From CAZGXI01 sp964529715 (GTDB lineage: Bacteria; Chloroflexota; Anaerolineae; Aggregatilineales; Ch27): 44,104 nucleotides of DNA. Where the stretch lies: NCBI GenBank assembly GCA_964529715.1, contig CAZGXI010000039.1, positions 1-44,104 of the forward strand, in the 5' to 3' direction. How positions within the stretch are numbered: the stretch's first letter is position 1; every line of letters begins with the position of its first letter. A program made the position numbers and the translations under genes. Positions 33,871 to 41,337 of the stretch are shown here, one piece after another. The notes below the pieces were generated by a model, which was not told the origin of the DNA, did not search any database, and worked only from the letters and a program-made list of their open reading frames with translations.

Positions 33871-36615
33871 TTACGCCTGCAACTCCTGCACCAGCCTTTC
33901 CAGCGCGCCGATGGCATCCTTGCCCAGGTGAAAGCGCACGATGCGCCGCCCGGCATCCAGCAGCGCGCGCCGGTCGCCGAGCGCCTGCGACAATTTGAGC
34001 ACGCCGAAGGTCATCGAGGACTCCGGCAGGCCCGCCGCATCTGGGATCAGCACGTCTTCCGCCGAGTCGGCGGTGAACTGAAGGAACAGGCCGTTGCCTG
34101 CGTCGCCTTTGTGAAGTTGTCCAGTGGAGTGCAAAAAGCGCGGCCCGTAGCCCACCGTCGTCGCCAGGCGATATTTGTCGCGCAGCGTGAGGCGCAGATT
34201 GGCCAGCGCCGCGTCTGCCGCCAGGGAGGGTGTCAGGTAAGCCTGGATGGCGATGTAGTCGCCCGGTTTGGCCTGCGCCAGAAAAGATTCCAGCACCTCG
34301 GCTTTGGGCGGCAGGGCTTCGACTGGCGGCAGATTGCCGCGCTCCTGATAGGCGCGCAGCATTTCCCGTGCCTGCACCTTCGCCGATTCGACGTTCGGCT
34401 GGTCGAAAGGGTTGATGCCCAGCACATGCCCGACGACGGCGTTCGCCACTTCCCATAGAAAGAACTGTCCACCCAGGTCGTAGCGGTCCCGCAGGTGCAG
34501 GTCCACCACCGGGTGCCCGGCGGCGGCCAGGGCGTTCAGGGCGGCGTCGTGGGTGGTGTCGTCGCCCAGGCGGATGCACACAAACACCCGGTCTGGGCCG
34601 TATGCTTTAGGCCGTCCCAGGCGTTCGCCCACCACCGGCAGGATGCCTCGCCCCTCTTTGCCGGTGCTTTCGGCGATTAACTGCTCCACCCAGTCGCCGA
34701 AACTGGCGATCTCCGGCGAAAGGACCAGCGTCATCTTGTCGCGCCCGGCCTGCGCCAGCACCCCCAGGATCGCGCCCAACCGCACCGGGGCGCTGGCCTC
34801 GGCCAACGTTTGCGTGTGCGCCGCCACCGCCGCTGCCCGATCCAGCAGGCGCTCCAGGTCCATGCCGATCAGCGCCGCCGGGACCAGCCCAAAATGCGAC
34901 AGGGCTGAATTACGCCCGCCGACGGTGGGATCGGCCAGGAAGATTTTGCGGAAGTGATATTGCGCCGCCATGTCGGCCAGGCTGCTGCCGGGGTCGGTGA
35001 TAGCGATAAAGTGGTCGCCCACGCGCTCCCCGCCCACCAGTTCTACGACGCGGTTGTAGAAATATTTGAAGAACGAGTTGGTTTCTACTGTGCCGCCGGA
35101 CTTGGTAGAGACGATGAACAGCGTTCGGCTCACATCGATCCGGTCGGCGGCAGCCAGCACCGCGCCGGGATCGGTGCTATCGAGCACGACCAGTTCCAGG
35201 CGGCCCTCGCCGCGCCGCGCGAAAATCTTGCCGAACGTCTCCGGGGCCAGACTGGAACCGCCCATGCCCAGCAGCAGGGCGTGCGTGTAGCCGTCTTTAC
35301 GCACGGCTTCGGCCAGTTCCATGATCTCCGGCAGGTGCGCGCGCATCGTCTGGGGTAGGGCTAGCCAGCCGAGCCGATTGGTGATCTCCTTCGGGTCGGG
35401 CTTCCAGAGGGTGTGATCGCCCTTCCACAGGCGCGCCACGACCTGCCTGGCCGCCAGCGCCGCCAGCGTTTCGTCTACACGCGCCTGATATTCGCCCAAC
35501 CGCGCGCTCAGCCCGTCTTGCGCGGCCAGGATGTGCTCTCGCTTGGCCGCGATGCTGTGCATCAGGCTTTCAAACGACTTGACGAAGGCATCCACACCCT
35601 CGATCTGAAGTTGGGCCGTAACGGCGCCCAGGTCGATCCCCAGGTCGGCCAGGGCGGCAATCTGTGCACGGGCCTCGTCCAGGCCGGCAGTGATTGTAAC
35701 CGCGACCGTGCCGTGATCTAAAAAGGCTTCCACCGTCGCCGGTGGCGCGGTGTTGATGGTATCCGGGCCGATCAGGGTATCGACGTAGATCGTATCGGGG
35801 TAGTGGGGGTTTTTGGTGCTGGTGCTGGCCCACAGCGGGCGTTGCACCCGCGCGCCGTGCGCTGCCAACCGCTCCCAGCGCGGGCCGCTGAATATCTGGC
35901 GGAAGCGGTCGTAGGCAATCTTGGAGTTGGCGATGGCGATCTTGCCCTGCAAGGATGCGCCGTTGGGCCGCCCTTCCAGCAGTTTATCTACCAGCGTGTC
36001 CACACGGCTGACAAAGAACGACGCCACCGACGCGATATGGCGGATGTCTTGCCCGGCGTCCAGGCGCGCTTCCAGCCCGCGAAGGTAGGCTTCGGCCACC
36101 GCCTCGTAAGTTTCCACCGCAAAAATCAGTGTGATGTTGATATTCAGCCCGTCGGCGATCAGCGTTTCGACTGCCGGGATGCCTTCTGGCGTGGAGGGCA
36201 CTTTGATCATCAGGTTCGGGCGGTCTACGACGGCGAACAGGCGGCGCGCCTCAGCGATGGTGCCGGCGGTATCGTGGGCCAGGGTCGGGCTGACTTCCAG
36301 GCTCACATAGCCGTCCACGCCATGCGTCTGCTCGTAGACGGGGCGGAGCAGGTCGGCCACACGGCGGATGTCGGTCTGGGTCAGGGCCTCGTAAATCTCG
36401 TTCACGGTGCAGCCCGCCCCGACCAGTGTTTCCAGTTCTGCGTCGTAGGCGCTGCCCCCGGCGATGGCTTTCTCGAAGATCGTCGGGTTGGACGTGACGC
36501 CCAGAATCCCGGCGTCGATCAGTGCCTGGAACTCGCCGGAGTCCAGCACGGCGCGGTTCACATTGTCGTACCACATCGATTGGCCCAGGCGAGCCAGGTC
36601 ATGCAATTTTGTCAT
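33871..36615 (-). CDS. tal-pgi: Bifunctional transaldolase/glucose-6-phosphate isomerase
   Basis: A 914-aa fusion. Residues about 1-370 are transaldolase (GVTSNPTIFEKAI near the start; Schiff-base Lys138 in LMIKVPSTPEGIPA). Residues about 390-914 are phosphoglucose isomerase (LGMGGSSLAPE, VSTKSGGTVETN, the late VGYGPRFLHSTGQLHKG). It joins two steps that interconvert pentose- and hexose-phosphates. The start is ATG at 36615, preceded by GGGGGA; longer frames upstream are not supported. A promoter lies at 36689-36718 and a terminator-like hairpin sits in its leader. Confidence 0.95.
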   Translation of the reverse strand: MTKLHDLARLGQSMWYDNVNRAVLDSGEFQALIDAGILGVTSNPTIFEKAIAGGSAYDAELETLVGAGCTVNEIYEALTQTDIRRVADLLRPVYEQTHGVDGYVSLEVSPTLAHDTAGTIAEARRLFAVVDRPNLMIKVPSTPEGIPAVETLIADGLNINITLIFAVETYEAVAEAYLRGLEARLDAGQDIRHIASVASFFVSRVDTLVDKLLEGRPNGASLQGKIAIANSKIAYDRFRQIFSGPRWERLAAHGARVQRPLWASTSTKNPHYPDTIYVDTLIGPDTINTAPPATVEAFLDHGTVAVTITAGLDEARAQIAALADLGIDLGAVTAQLQIEGVDAFVKSFESLMHSIAAKREHILAAQDGLSARLGEYQARVDETLAALAARQVVARLWKGDHTLWKPDPKEITNRLGWLALPQTMRAHLPEIMELAEAVRKDGYTHALLLGMGGSSLAPETFGKIFARRGEGRLELVVLDSTDPGAVLAAADRIDVSRTLFIVSTKSGGTVETNSFFKYFYNRVVELVGGERVGDHFIAITDPGSSLADMAAQYHFRKIFLADPTVGGRNSALSHFGLVPAALIGMDLERLLDRAAAVAAHTQTLAEASAPVRLGAILGVLAQAGRDKMTLVLSPEIASFGDWVEQLIAESTGKEGRGILPVVGERLGRPKAYGPDRVFVCIRLGDDTTHDAALNALAAAGHPVVDLHLRDRYDLGGQFFLWEVANAVVGHVLGINPFDQPNVESAKVQAREMLRAYQERGNLPPVEALPPKAEVLESFLAQAKPGDYIAIQAYLTPSLAADAALANLRLTLRDKYRLATTVGYGPRFLHSTGQLHKGDAGNGLFLQFTADSAEDVLIPDAAGLPESSMTFGVLKLSQALGDRRALLDAGRRIVRFHLGKDAIGALERLVQELQA

Positions 36616-36634
36616 CTTTTCCCCCGCTTGCTTC

Positions 36635-36662
36635 AAAACCGGGCCGCCGTCTGGCAGCCCGG
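36635..36662 (-). promoter_or_regulatory. Attenuator-like hairpin in the tal-pgi leader
   Basis: A 10-bp stem with a 4-base loop (36662-36639; CCGGGC... / ...GCCCGG) followed by TTTT (36638-36635), 19 bases before the ATG. It resembles an intrinsic terminator, although the T-run is short. Confidence 0.45.
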
Positions 36663-36688
36663 CAATAGTCTCCATTTGGGCAGGGACT

Positions 36689-36718
36689 ATTGTAAGCGGC
36701 GGGGTGCAAGATCGCCAA
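36689..36718 (-). promoter_or_regulatory. tal-pgi promoter
   Basis: On the minus strand, TTGGCG (36718-36713), 18 bp, TACAAT (36694-36689). Confidence 0.55.
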
Positions 36719-36817
36719 AATCCCGGTGGGGGATCGAGCGAGAGGCTTCTAAACTGCCGGATGGGGAAGCCGCCCTCCATGCTGCAAAAATGGGGGCGCT
36801 TTCTAGATCGAAACTGC

Positions 36818-36871
36818 TTGACGTGTTTTCAATTTGGCCTTATACTGAATTCACACGTGTCAATTGACACG
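36818..36871 (+). promoter_or_regulatory. LacI-operon promoter and 16-bp operator
   Basis: TTGACG (36818-36823), 17 bp, TATACT (36841-36846) is near-consensus. The RNA would start near 36853. Directly there lies the perfect palindrome CGTGTCAATTGACACG (36856-36871), of the size and central symmetry of LacI-family operators. Bound repressor would block initiation, so the LacI-family gene probably represses itself and the operon. Confidence 0.85.
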
Positions 36872-36907
36872 ATACAATTGCCTATTGAGCCTCTTTGGAA
36901 CTTCCTA

Positions 36908-37930
36908 ATGAAACGACCAACGCAAAAAGATGTCGCTCGCAGGGCAGGGGTGTCGCGTTCTACGGTGTCCTACGTGTTGAACGATCAGGCCCGTCTGATG
37001 ATTCCCATTTCAGACGAAACCCGGCAGCGCGTTTTGGATGCCATCGCCGAGCTGGGTTATGAACCGGATGCACGGGCGCAATCTTTGCGGCGCGGACACA
37101 CCAACATGGTCGGCGTCATTATCCCCGTCATTCAGAACCCGTTTTTCTGGCAAATGCTGTCTGGCATTTCTGAGAGCCTGCAAGGGGCCGGTTATAGCCT
37201 GCACCTGTCCCATTATCCTCTGGATGTGCAGCAGGAAACCAACACACTCCGCCAGTTAAAGCGCCAGCCCGTAGACGGGTTCATCCTCCTGGCCGCAGCC
37301 AAGTACCTGCCACCCAGGCTGACCGATTACCTGCGCAAGGCGGGGCGCCCGGTCGTCGAAATTACGGCGGCCAGGGCGGAGTTCGACCACGTCGTTCACA
37401 CCTATGCCGGCGGCACCCGCACCCTGATGGCGCACCTGCTGGAATTGGGACACCGGCGCATTGGATTCGTCTACGGCGTTGCCAGGGAAGTGCAGGGGTC
37501 TGATCGCCTGCTGGTCTATCGGGAAGTGCTGCAAGAAGCCGGGCTGGGGGGGAACGAGAGCTACGAGGCTCACTGCGGCGAAGGACTGGAAGATGCGTAT
37601 CAGGCTGCCCATGCCCTGCTGCGCCGCCTGGAACGTCCGACGGCGCTGTTGGTGATCAACGACATGCTCGCTATCGCTGTGTTGCGCGCCGCGCATGACC
37701 TGGGACTGATGGTTCCCCGTGACCTTTCCGTTGCCAGTTTCGACGACATCCCATTTTCCAGTTACACCTCGCCGCGCCTCACCACCGTTTCGGGCAAGGC
37801 TGAAGAAAGCGGGCGCATGGCGGTCGAACTGCTTCTTAAGCGTCTGGCCGAACCCGATCTTCCCCAGCAGGTGACAACGGCGGAAGTGCAACTCATCGTG
37901 CGTGAGTCAACCGGTCCGGCGCCCCTATGA
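36908..37930 (+). CDS. LacI-family transcriptional repressor
   Basis: A 340-aa regulator. The first about 55 residues are the LacI HTH and hinge (TQKDVARRAGVSRSTVSYVLN, then ISDETRQRVLDAIAELGYEPDARAQSLR). A periplasmic-binding-protein-like effector domain follows (VGVIIPVIQNPFFWQMLSGI, GHRRIGFVYG, LVINDMLAIAVLRAAHDLG, SVASFDDIPFSSYTSPRLTTV). It likely binds rhamnose or a rhamnoside given the downstream genes. The start is ATG at 36908; upstream frame extension is untranslated leader containing the operator. First gene of the transport operon. Confidence 0.95.
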   Translation: MKRPTQKDVARRAGVSRSTVSYVLNDQARLMIPISDETRQRVLDAIAELGYEPDARAQSLRRGHTNMVGVIIPVIQNPFFWQMLSGISESLQGAGYSLHLSHYPLDVQQETNTLRQLKRQPVDGFILLAAAKYLPPRLTDYLRKAGRPVVEITAARAEFDHVVHTYAGGTRTLMAHLLELGHRRIGFVYGVAREVQGSDRLLVYREVLQEAGLGGNESYEAHCGEGLEDAYQAAHALLRRLERPTALLVINDMLAIAVLRAAHDLGLMVPRDLSVASFDDIPFSSYTSPRLTTVSGKAEESGRMAVELLLKRLAEPDLPQQVTTAEVQLIVRESTGPAPL

Positions 37931-37974
37931 CAGGTCTGGAAGGTTCTTAAAACGAGACAAAGGGAAGTCTCTTT

Positions 37975-38943
37975 ATGCGCACACTGCCCGGCATCCGCAA
38001 CTTTCTCAGACGCAACGGAGGCGCCTATGTATTCCTCGCGCCGTGGCTCGTGGGGTTCTTCGTACTGACGGTTTACCCGATGATCTATTCGCTGGGGCTT
38101 AGTTTCACCGATTATGACTTCACCCAGCCCAATGCAACGCAATGGATCGGGCTGAGCAATTATCTGAAAATGTTCGGGTCGGTGTTTGGACTGGAGGAGT
38201 TCACCGCGCCCACAGGCGAGGTGATGCGCGTAGACCCGTACTACATGAAGTCGTTGTCGGTGACGTTTACCTATGTGTTTGTATCTGTGCCGCTGAAGCT
38301 GGTCTTCGCGCTCGCTGTGGCGATGCTCATGAACCAGAACCTGCGGGGCGTGGGGTTCTACCGCGCCGTGTACTACATTCCCACGCTCCTCGGCGGATCG
38401 GTGGCTATCGCGGTGTTGTGGAGGAAGCTGTTCGAGCGCGATGGCCTGGTTAACGACGTACTGGCGGCTCTCGGCTTTTCTGACCTTCCCGGCTGGATAA
38501 CCAATCCCAATTACGCGCTCGGAACGCTGATTCTGCTGACGGTGTGGCAGTTCGGCTCGTCGATGATCATCTTCCTGGCCGGGCTGAAGCAGATTCCCCA
38601 GGAATACTATGATGCGGCGCGTGTGGACGGCGCAAACAAGGTCCAGGAGTTCTTTTTCATCACCATCCCCCTGCTCTCGCCGGTGATCATGTTCAACCTG
38701 GTCATGCAGATGATCGGCGCGTTCCAGACGTTCACCCAGGCGTATATCATCGGCGGTGGCAGGGGCGGTGTGCTTAACTCCACGCTGTTCTATACCCTCC
38801 ATCTGTATATTCAGGGATGGACGTACCACGAGATGGGGTATGCGTCGGCGATGGCGTGGGTGCTGCTGTTGATTATCGGGGTGCTCACGGCGATTGTCTT
38901 CAGAACATCGAAGTGGTGGGTGTCCTATGGGGTCGGCGAATAA
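37975..38943 (+). CDS. Carbohydrate ABC transporter permease, MalF/UgpA-type
   Basis: A 322-aa CUT1-type inner-membrane permease with about six spans. The EAA loop that docks the ATPase is clear: EYYDAARVDGANKVQEFFFITIPLLSP. Start is ATG at 37975 with AGGGA upstream; that site lies in the loop of a small hairpin (GAGAC / GTCTC around it), which might lower translation. It begins 44 bp after the LacI gene and overlaps the next permease gene. It forms the channel for an oligosaccharide or glycoside with the following permease. Confidence 0.94.
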   Translation: MRTLPGIRNFLRRNGGAYVFLAPWLVGFFVLTVYPMIYSLGLSFTDYDFTQPNATQWIGLSNYLKMFGSVFGLEEFTAPTGEVMRVDPYYMKSLSVTFTYVFVSVPLKLVFALAVAMLMNQNLRGVGFYRAVYYIPTLLGGSVAIAVLWRKLFERDGLVNDVLAALGFSDLPGWITNPNYALGTLILLTVWQFGSSMIIFLAGLKQIPQEYYDAARVDGANKVQEFFFITIPLLSPVIMFNLVMQMIGAFQTFTQAYIIGGGRGGVLNSTLFYTLHLYIQGWTYHEMGYASAMAWVLLLIIGVLTAIVFRTSKWWVSYGVGE

Positions 38944-39790
38944 CATGAAAACCGGCACGTTTGTGCGCCATGCCTTGACACACCTGTTCATCATCACGTT
39001 GGGGTTGTTCATGATCTACCCCATCGTCTGGATGATCGTCAGCTCGTTTAAGCCCAACAATATGATCTTCAGCGACCCAGGGCTGATACCACGCGCCGTG
39101 ACGCTTGAGAACTACATCACAGGGTGGCAAGGCTACGCGGGCACGACCTTCGGAAGGTTTTTTGCGAATTCGCTCATGATGTGCGCCGTAGCCGTCGTCG
39201 GCAATCTGATATCCTGCTCGATGGCGGCTTATGCGTTCGCGCGGCTCAAATTCGTGGGCCGAGGTTTCTGGTTCGCGTTGATGATGTTGACGTTGATGTT
39301 GCCAGGGCATGTCACGCTTGTGCCGCGCTACATCCTGTTCAACACCTTTGGGTGGGTGGGGACGTACCTCCCGATCCTCGTGCCCCGATTCCTTGCGACG
39401 GACGCCTTTTTCGTCTTTTTACTTGTGCAGTTCATGCGCAGTCTGCCGAAAGAGATCGAGGAGGCGGCGATCATCGATGGGTGCGGGAAAGCCGGGGTAT
39501 TTCTGCGGATCATTATCCCGCTCTCGATACCTGCCCTGGTGACGACGGCGCTGTTCACATTCCTGTGGACATGGGACGACTTTTTTAACCACCTGCTGTA
39601 CCTCACGACGCCGGCAACGTTTACCGTGTCGAGAGCGTTGCGCACATTTGTCGGCGATGCGGGCGCGGTATCTAACTGGGGTGGGGCGTTGGCGATGTCC
39701 ACACTCTCTGTCATCCCCGCTTTTATCCTGTTCTTTGCCCTGCAGAAGTACTTTGTCCAGGGGATCACAACCACAGGCATCAAGGGCTAG
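38927..39790 (+). CDS. Carbohydrate ABC transporter permease, MalG/UgpE-type
   Basis: A 287-aa partner permease. MIYPIVWMIVSSFKPNN at the first span and the EAA loop KEIEEAAIIDGCGKAGVFLRIIIPLSIPAL identify it. I set the start at the ATG at 38927, which overlaps the previous stop by 17 bases; the ATG at 38945 is the other option. It ends about 90 bp before the binding-protein gene. No ATPase gene is in the operon, as is common for CUT1 systems that share an MsmK-type ATPase. Confidence 0.93.
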   Translation: MGSANNMKTGTFVRHALTHLFIITLGLFMIYPIVWMIVSSFKPNNMIFSDPGLIPRAVTLENYITGWQGYAGTTFGRFFANSLMMCAVAVVGNLISCSMAAYAFARLKFVGRGFWFALMMLTLMLPGHVTLVPRYILFNTFGWVGTYLPILVPRFLATDAFFVFLLVQFMRSLPKEIEEAAIIDGCGKAGVFLRIIIPLSIPALVTTALFTFLWTWDDFFNHLLYLTTPATFTVSRALRTFVGDAGAVSNWGGALAMSTLSVIPAFILFFALQKYFVQGITTTGIKG

Positions 39791-39883
39791 TTCAATAACA
39801 GGAGGAAGTAAATATGAAATGATGATCAGCGATGGATTTCCGATTGGTCTGCTGAACCTATTCAGAAACAGGAGAATTCAAAG
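39791..39883 (+). other. Binding-protein leader with a three-codon mini-ORF
   Basis: A strong AGGAGG (39801-39806) precedes ATG AAA TGA at 39814, a two-residue frame with immediate stop. A second, weaker AGGAG then precedes the real ATG at 39884. The flanks AACAGGAG-GAAGTAAAT and AACAGGAG-AATTCAAAG are alike, as if the start region had been duplicated and the first copy decayed. Confidence 0.4.
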
Positions 39884-41197
39884 ATGAGGAAAAATCGCCC
39901 AATCACAATCTTGGCGCTGCTGGCGGTGATGCTCCTGACGTCCGTCGTGCCGACGGTGGCGCAGACTGGCCCCGACGAACTTCCTCCTTACACGGGCGGT
40001 CCTGCCGAGATCCGCTTTGGTTGGTGGGGCAACGATAACCGTGCCCAAAGAACTCTGGCGGTGATCGATCTGTTCGAGGAAGCCTATCCAGACATCACCG
40101 TCATCGGCGAGCCGAACGGCGGCACGGCAGACCACTTCCAGATTATCGACACCCAACTGGCGGGTAACAATGCCCCCGACATTATCCAGCTCGGCGGCAA
40201 CTGGCCCGATTACCAGCAATATCTTGAACCGCTCAACGATTATCTCGGCGTACAGCTGCTGATCGACACGCCTGAGCGGTTCGACCAGACGGCGTTGATC
40301 CCCGCGACGGCGGCTGATGGCAATCTCTACGCCGTGAGCCTCGGCACGAACACGCTCGTCCTGATCTACAACAAGACAATGATCGAGGCGGCGGGGGTTG
40401 AACTTCCCCAGAATAACATGACCTGGGAAGAGTTGCTCGACTACGGGCGAGAGCTGCGGGATCACCTCCCCGAAGGGGTCGCCCCCTTTGTAGACAACAG
40501 CACCAACCAGGCCAACTACCTCAGCTATTTCTATACCCAGCAGGGGACCGACCTCTGGACTTTGGACAACGGCGGCACCTCCTACGCGACGGTTGAGTCC
40601 GCCAGGGCGTGGCTTCAGATGTGGGCGGATATGCGCGCCGAAGGGTTGATCCCTGACGCCGAAACCACCTATACTTACACTGAAGACGGACCGGATAGCT
40701 CGGCGCTTGTGGCGGGCAAGGCGGTGATCGGGCTGGTTTGGAGCAACCAGGCAGCAGCTTACCAGGCGGCCATGACCGACGAACTCGGCATGATAACCTT
40801 GCCTGTGGGTGGCGAAGATTCGTATGTCATCCAGATGAGCCAGTACCTGGGCATTAATAATGCCAGTGAGCACAAAGAAGCGGCAGCCCTGTTCATCAAC
40901 TTCTTTGTGACCAGCCCTGAGGCGGGCGCGATCCTCCAGACCAATCGTGGTGTGCCCTGCTCGCCAATCGTGCGCCAGGCCATCGCCGACGAGGCCACCC
41001 CCATGGACGCGGCGGTTTATGCGATTTACGAAGCGATAGCTGATCGCATGATCCCGCAAGGCCCGAACCTCCCGAATGACCAGGAGTTTGTGGCCGAGCT
41101 TGAACTGATCGGCCAGCGGGTCGCGTTTGGGGAAGTTTCGGTTGACCAGGCCGCTGAGGATTTGCAGGCCCTGATTGAGCGTCTGATCACCAAGTAA
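39884..41197 (+). CDS. Sugar ABC transporter substrate-binding protein
   Basis: A 437-aa extracytoplasmic protein of family 1 (CUT1). Signal peptide 1-26 (ITILALLAVMLLTSVVPTVAQ); no lipobox Cys is present. IRFGWWGNDNRAQRTLAVIDLFEEAYPDITV is the typical first strand and helix; LGTNTLVLIYNKTM and LVAGKAVIGLVWSN are family segments. It should capture the substrate for the two permeases. It precedes an intrinsic terminator, which would leave it more expressed than the downstream hydrolase. Confidence 0.94.
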   Translation: MRKNRPITILALLAVMLLTSVVPTVAQTGPDELPPYTGGPAEIRFGWWGNDNRAQRTLAVIDLFEEAYPDITVIGEPNGGTADHFQIIDTQLAGNNAPDIIQLGGNWPDYQQYLEPLNDYLGVQLLIDTPERFDQTALIPATAADGNLYAVSLGTNTLVLIYNKTMIEAAGVELPQNNMTWEELLDYGRELRDHLPEGVAPFVDNSTNQANYLSYFYTQQGTDLWTLDNGGTSYATVESARAWLQMWADMRAEGLIPDAETTYTYTEDGPDSSALVAGKAVIGLVWSNQAAAYQAAMTDELGMITLPVGGEDSYVIQMSQYLGINNASEHKEAAALFINFFVTSPEAGAILQTNRGVPCSPIVRQAIADEATPMDAAVYAIYEAIADRMIPQGPNLPNDQEFVAELELIGQRVAFGEVSVDQAAEDLQALIERLITK

Positions 41198-41219
41198 CTT
41201 CCGGCAGGTGATCACCAGA

Positions 41220-41249
41220 GGCGCGGGGTCGTGTGATCCCGCGCCTTTT
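41220..41249 (+). terminator. Intercistronic terminator after the binding-protein gene
   Basis: An 8-bp perfect stem GGCGCGGG / CCCGCGCC (41220-41227 with 41238-41245), 10-base loop, then TTTT. It separates the transport genes from the rhamnosidase gene. Confidence 0.8.
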
Positions 41250-41337
41250 CCCTGCTCCATTTTTGTCACCGGGGTGAAGCCCTTGAACCAGTTTTGGACA
41301 GGTGGATTGAGGGAAAGAAGGCACTGATCCTGTACCT

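Noticed and set aside
32935..34458. A 507-residue plus-strand open frame across the DUF1028 and tal-pgi genes
   Set aside because: It runs antisense through two recognised genes and the terminator between them, with no family motif.
39878..41269. A 463-residue open frame antisense to the binding-protein gene
   Set aside because: High-GC shadow frame; the plus strand encodes a clear family 1 binding protein.
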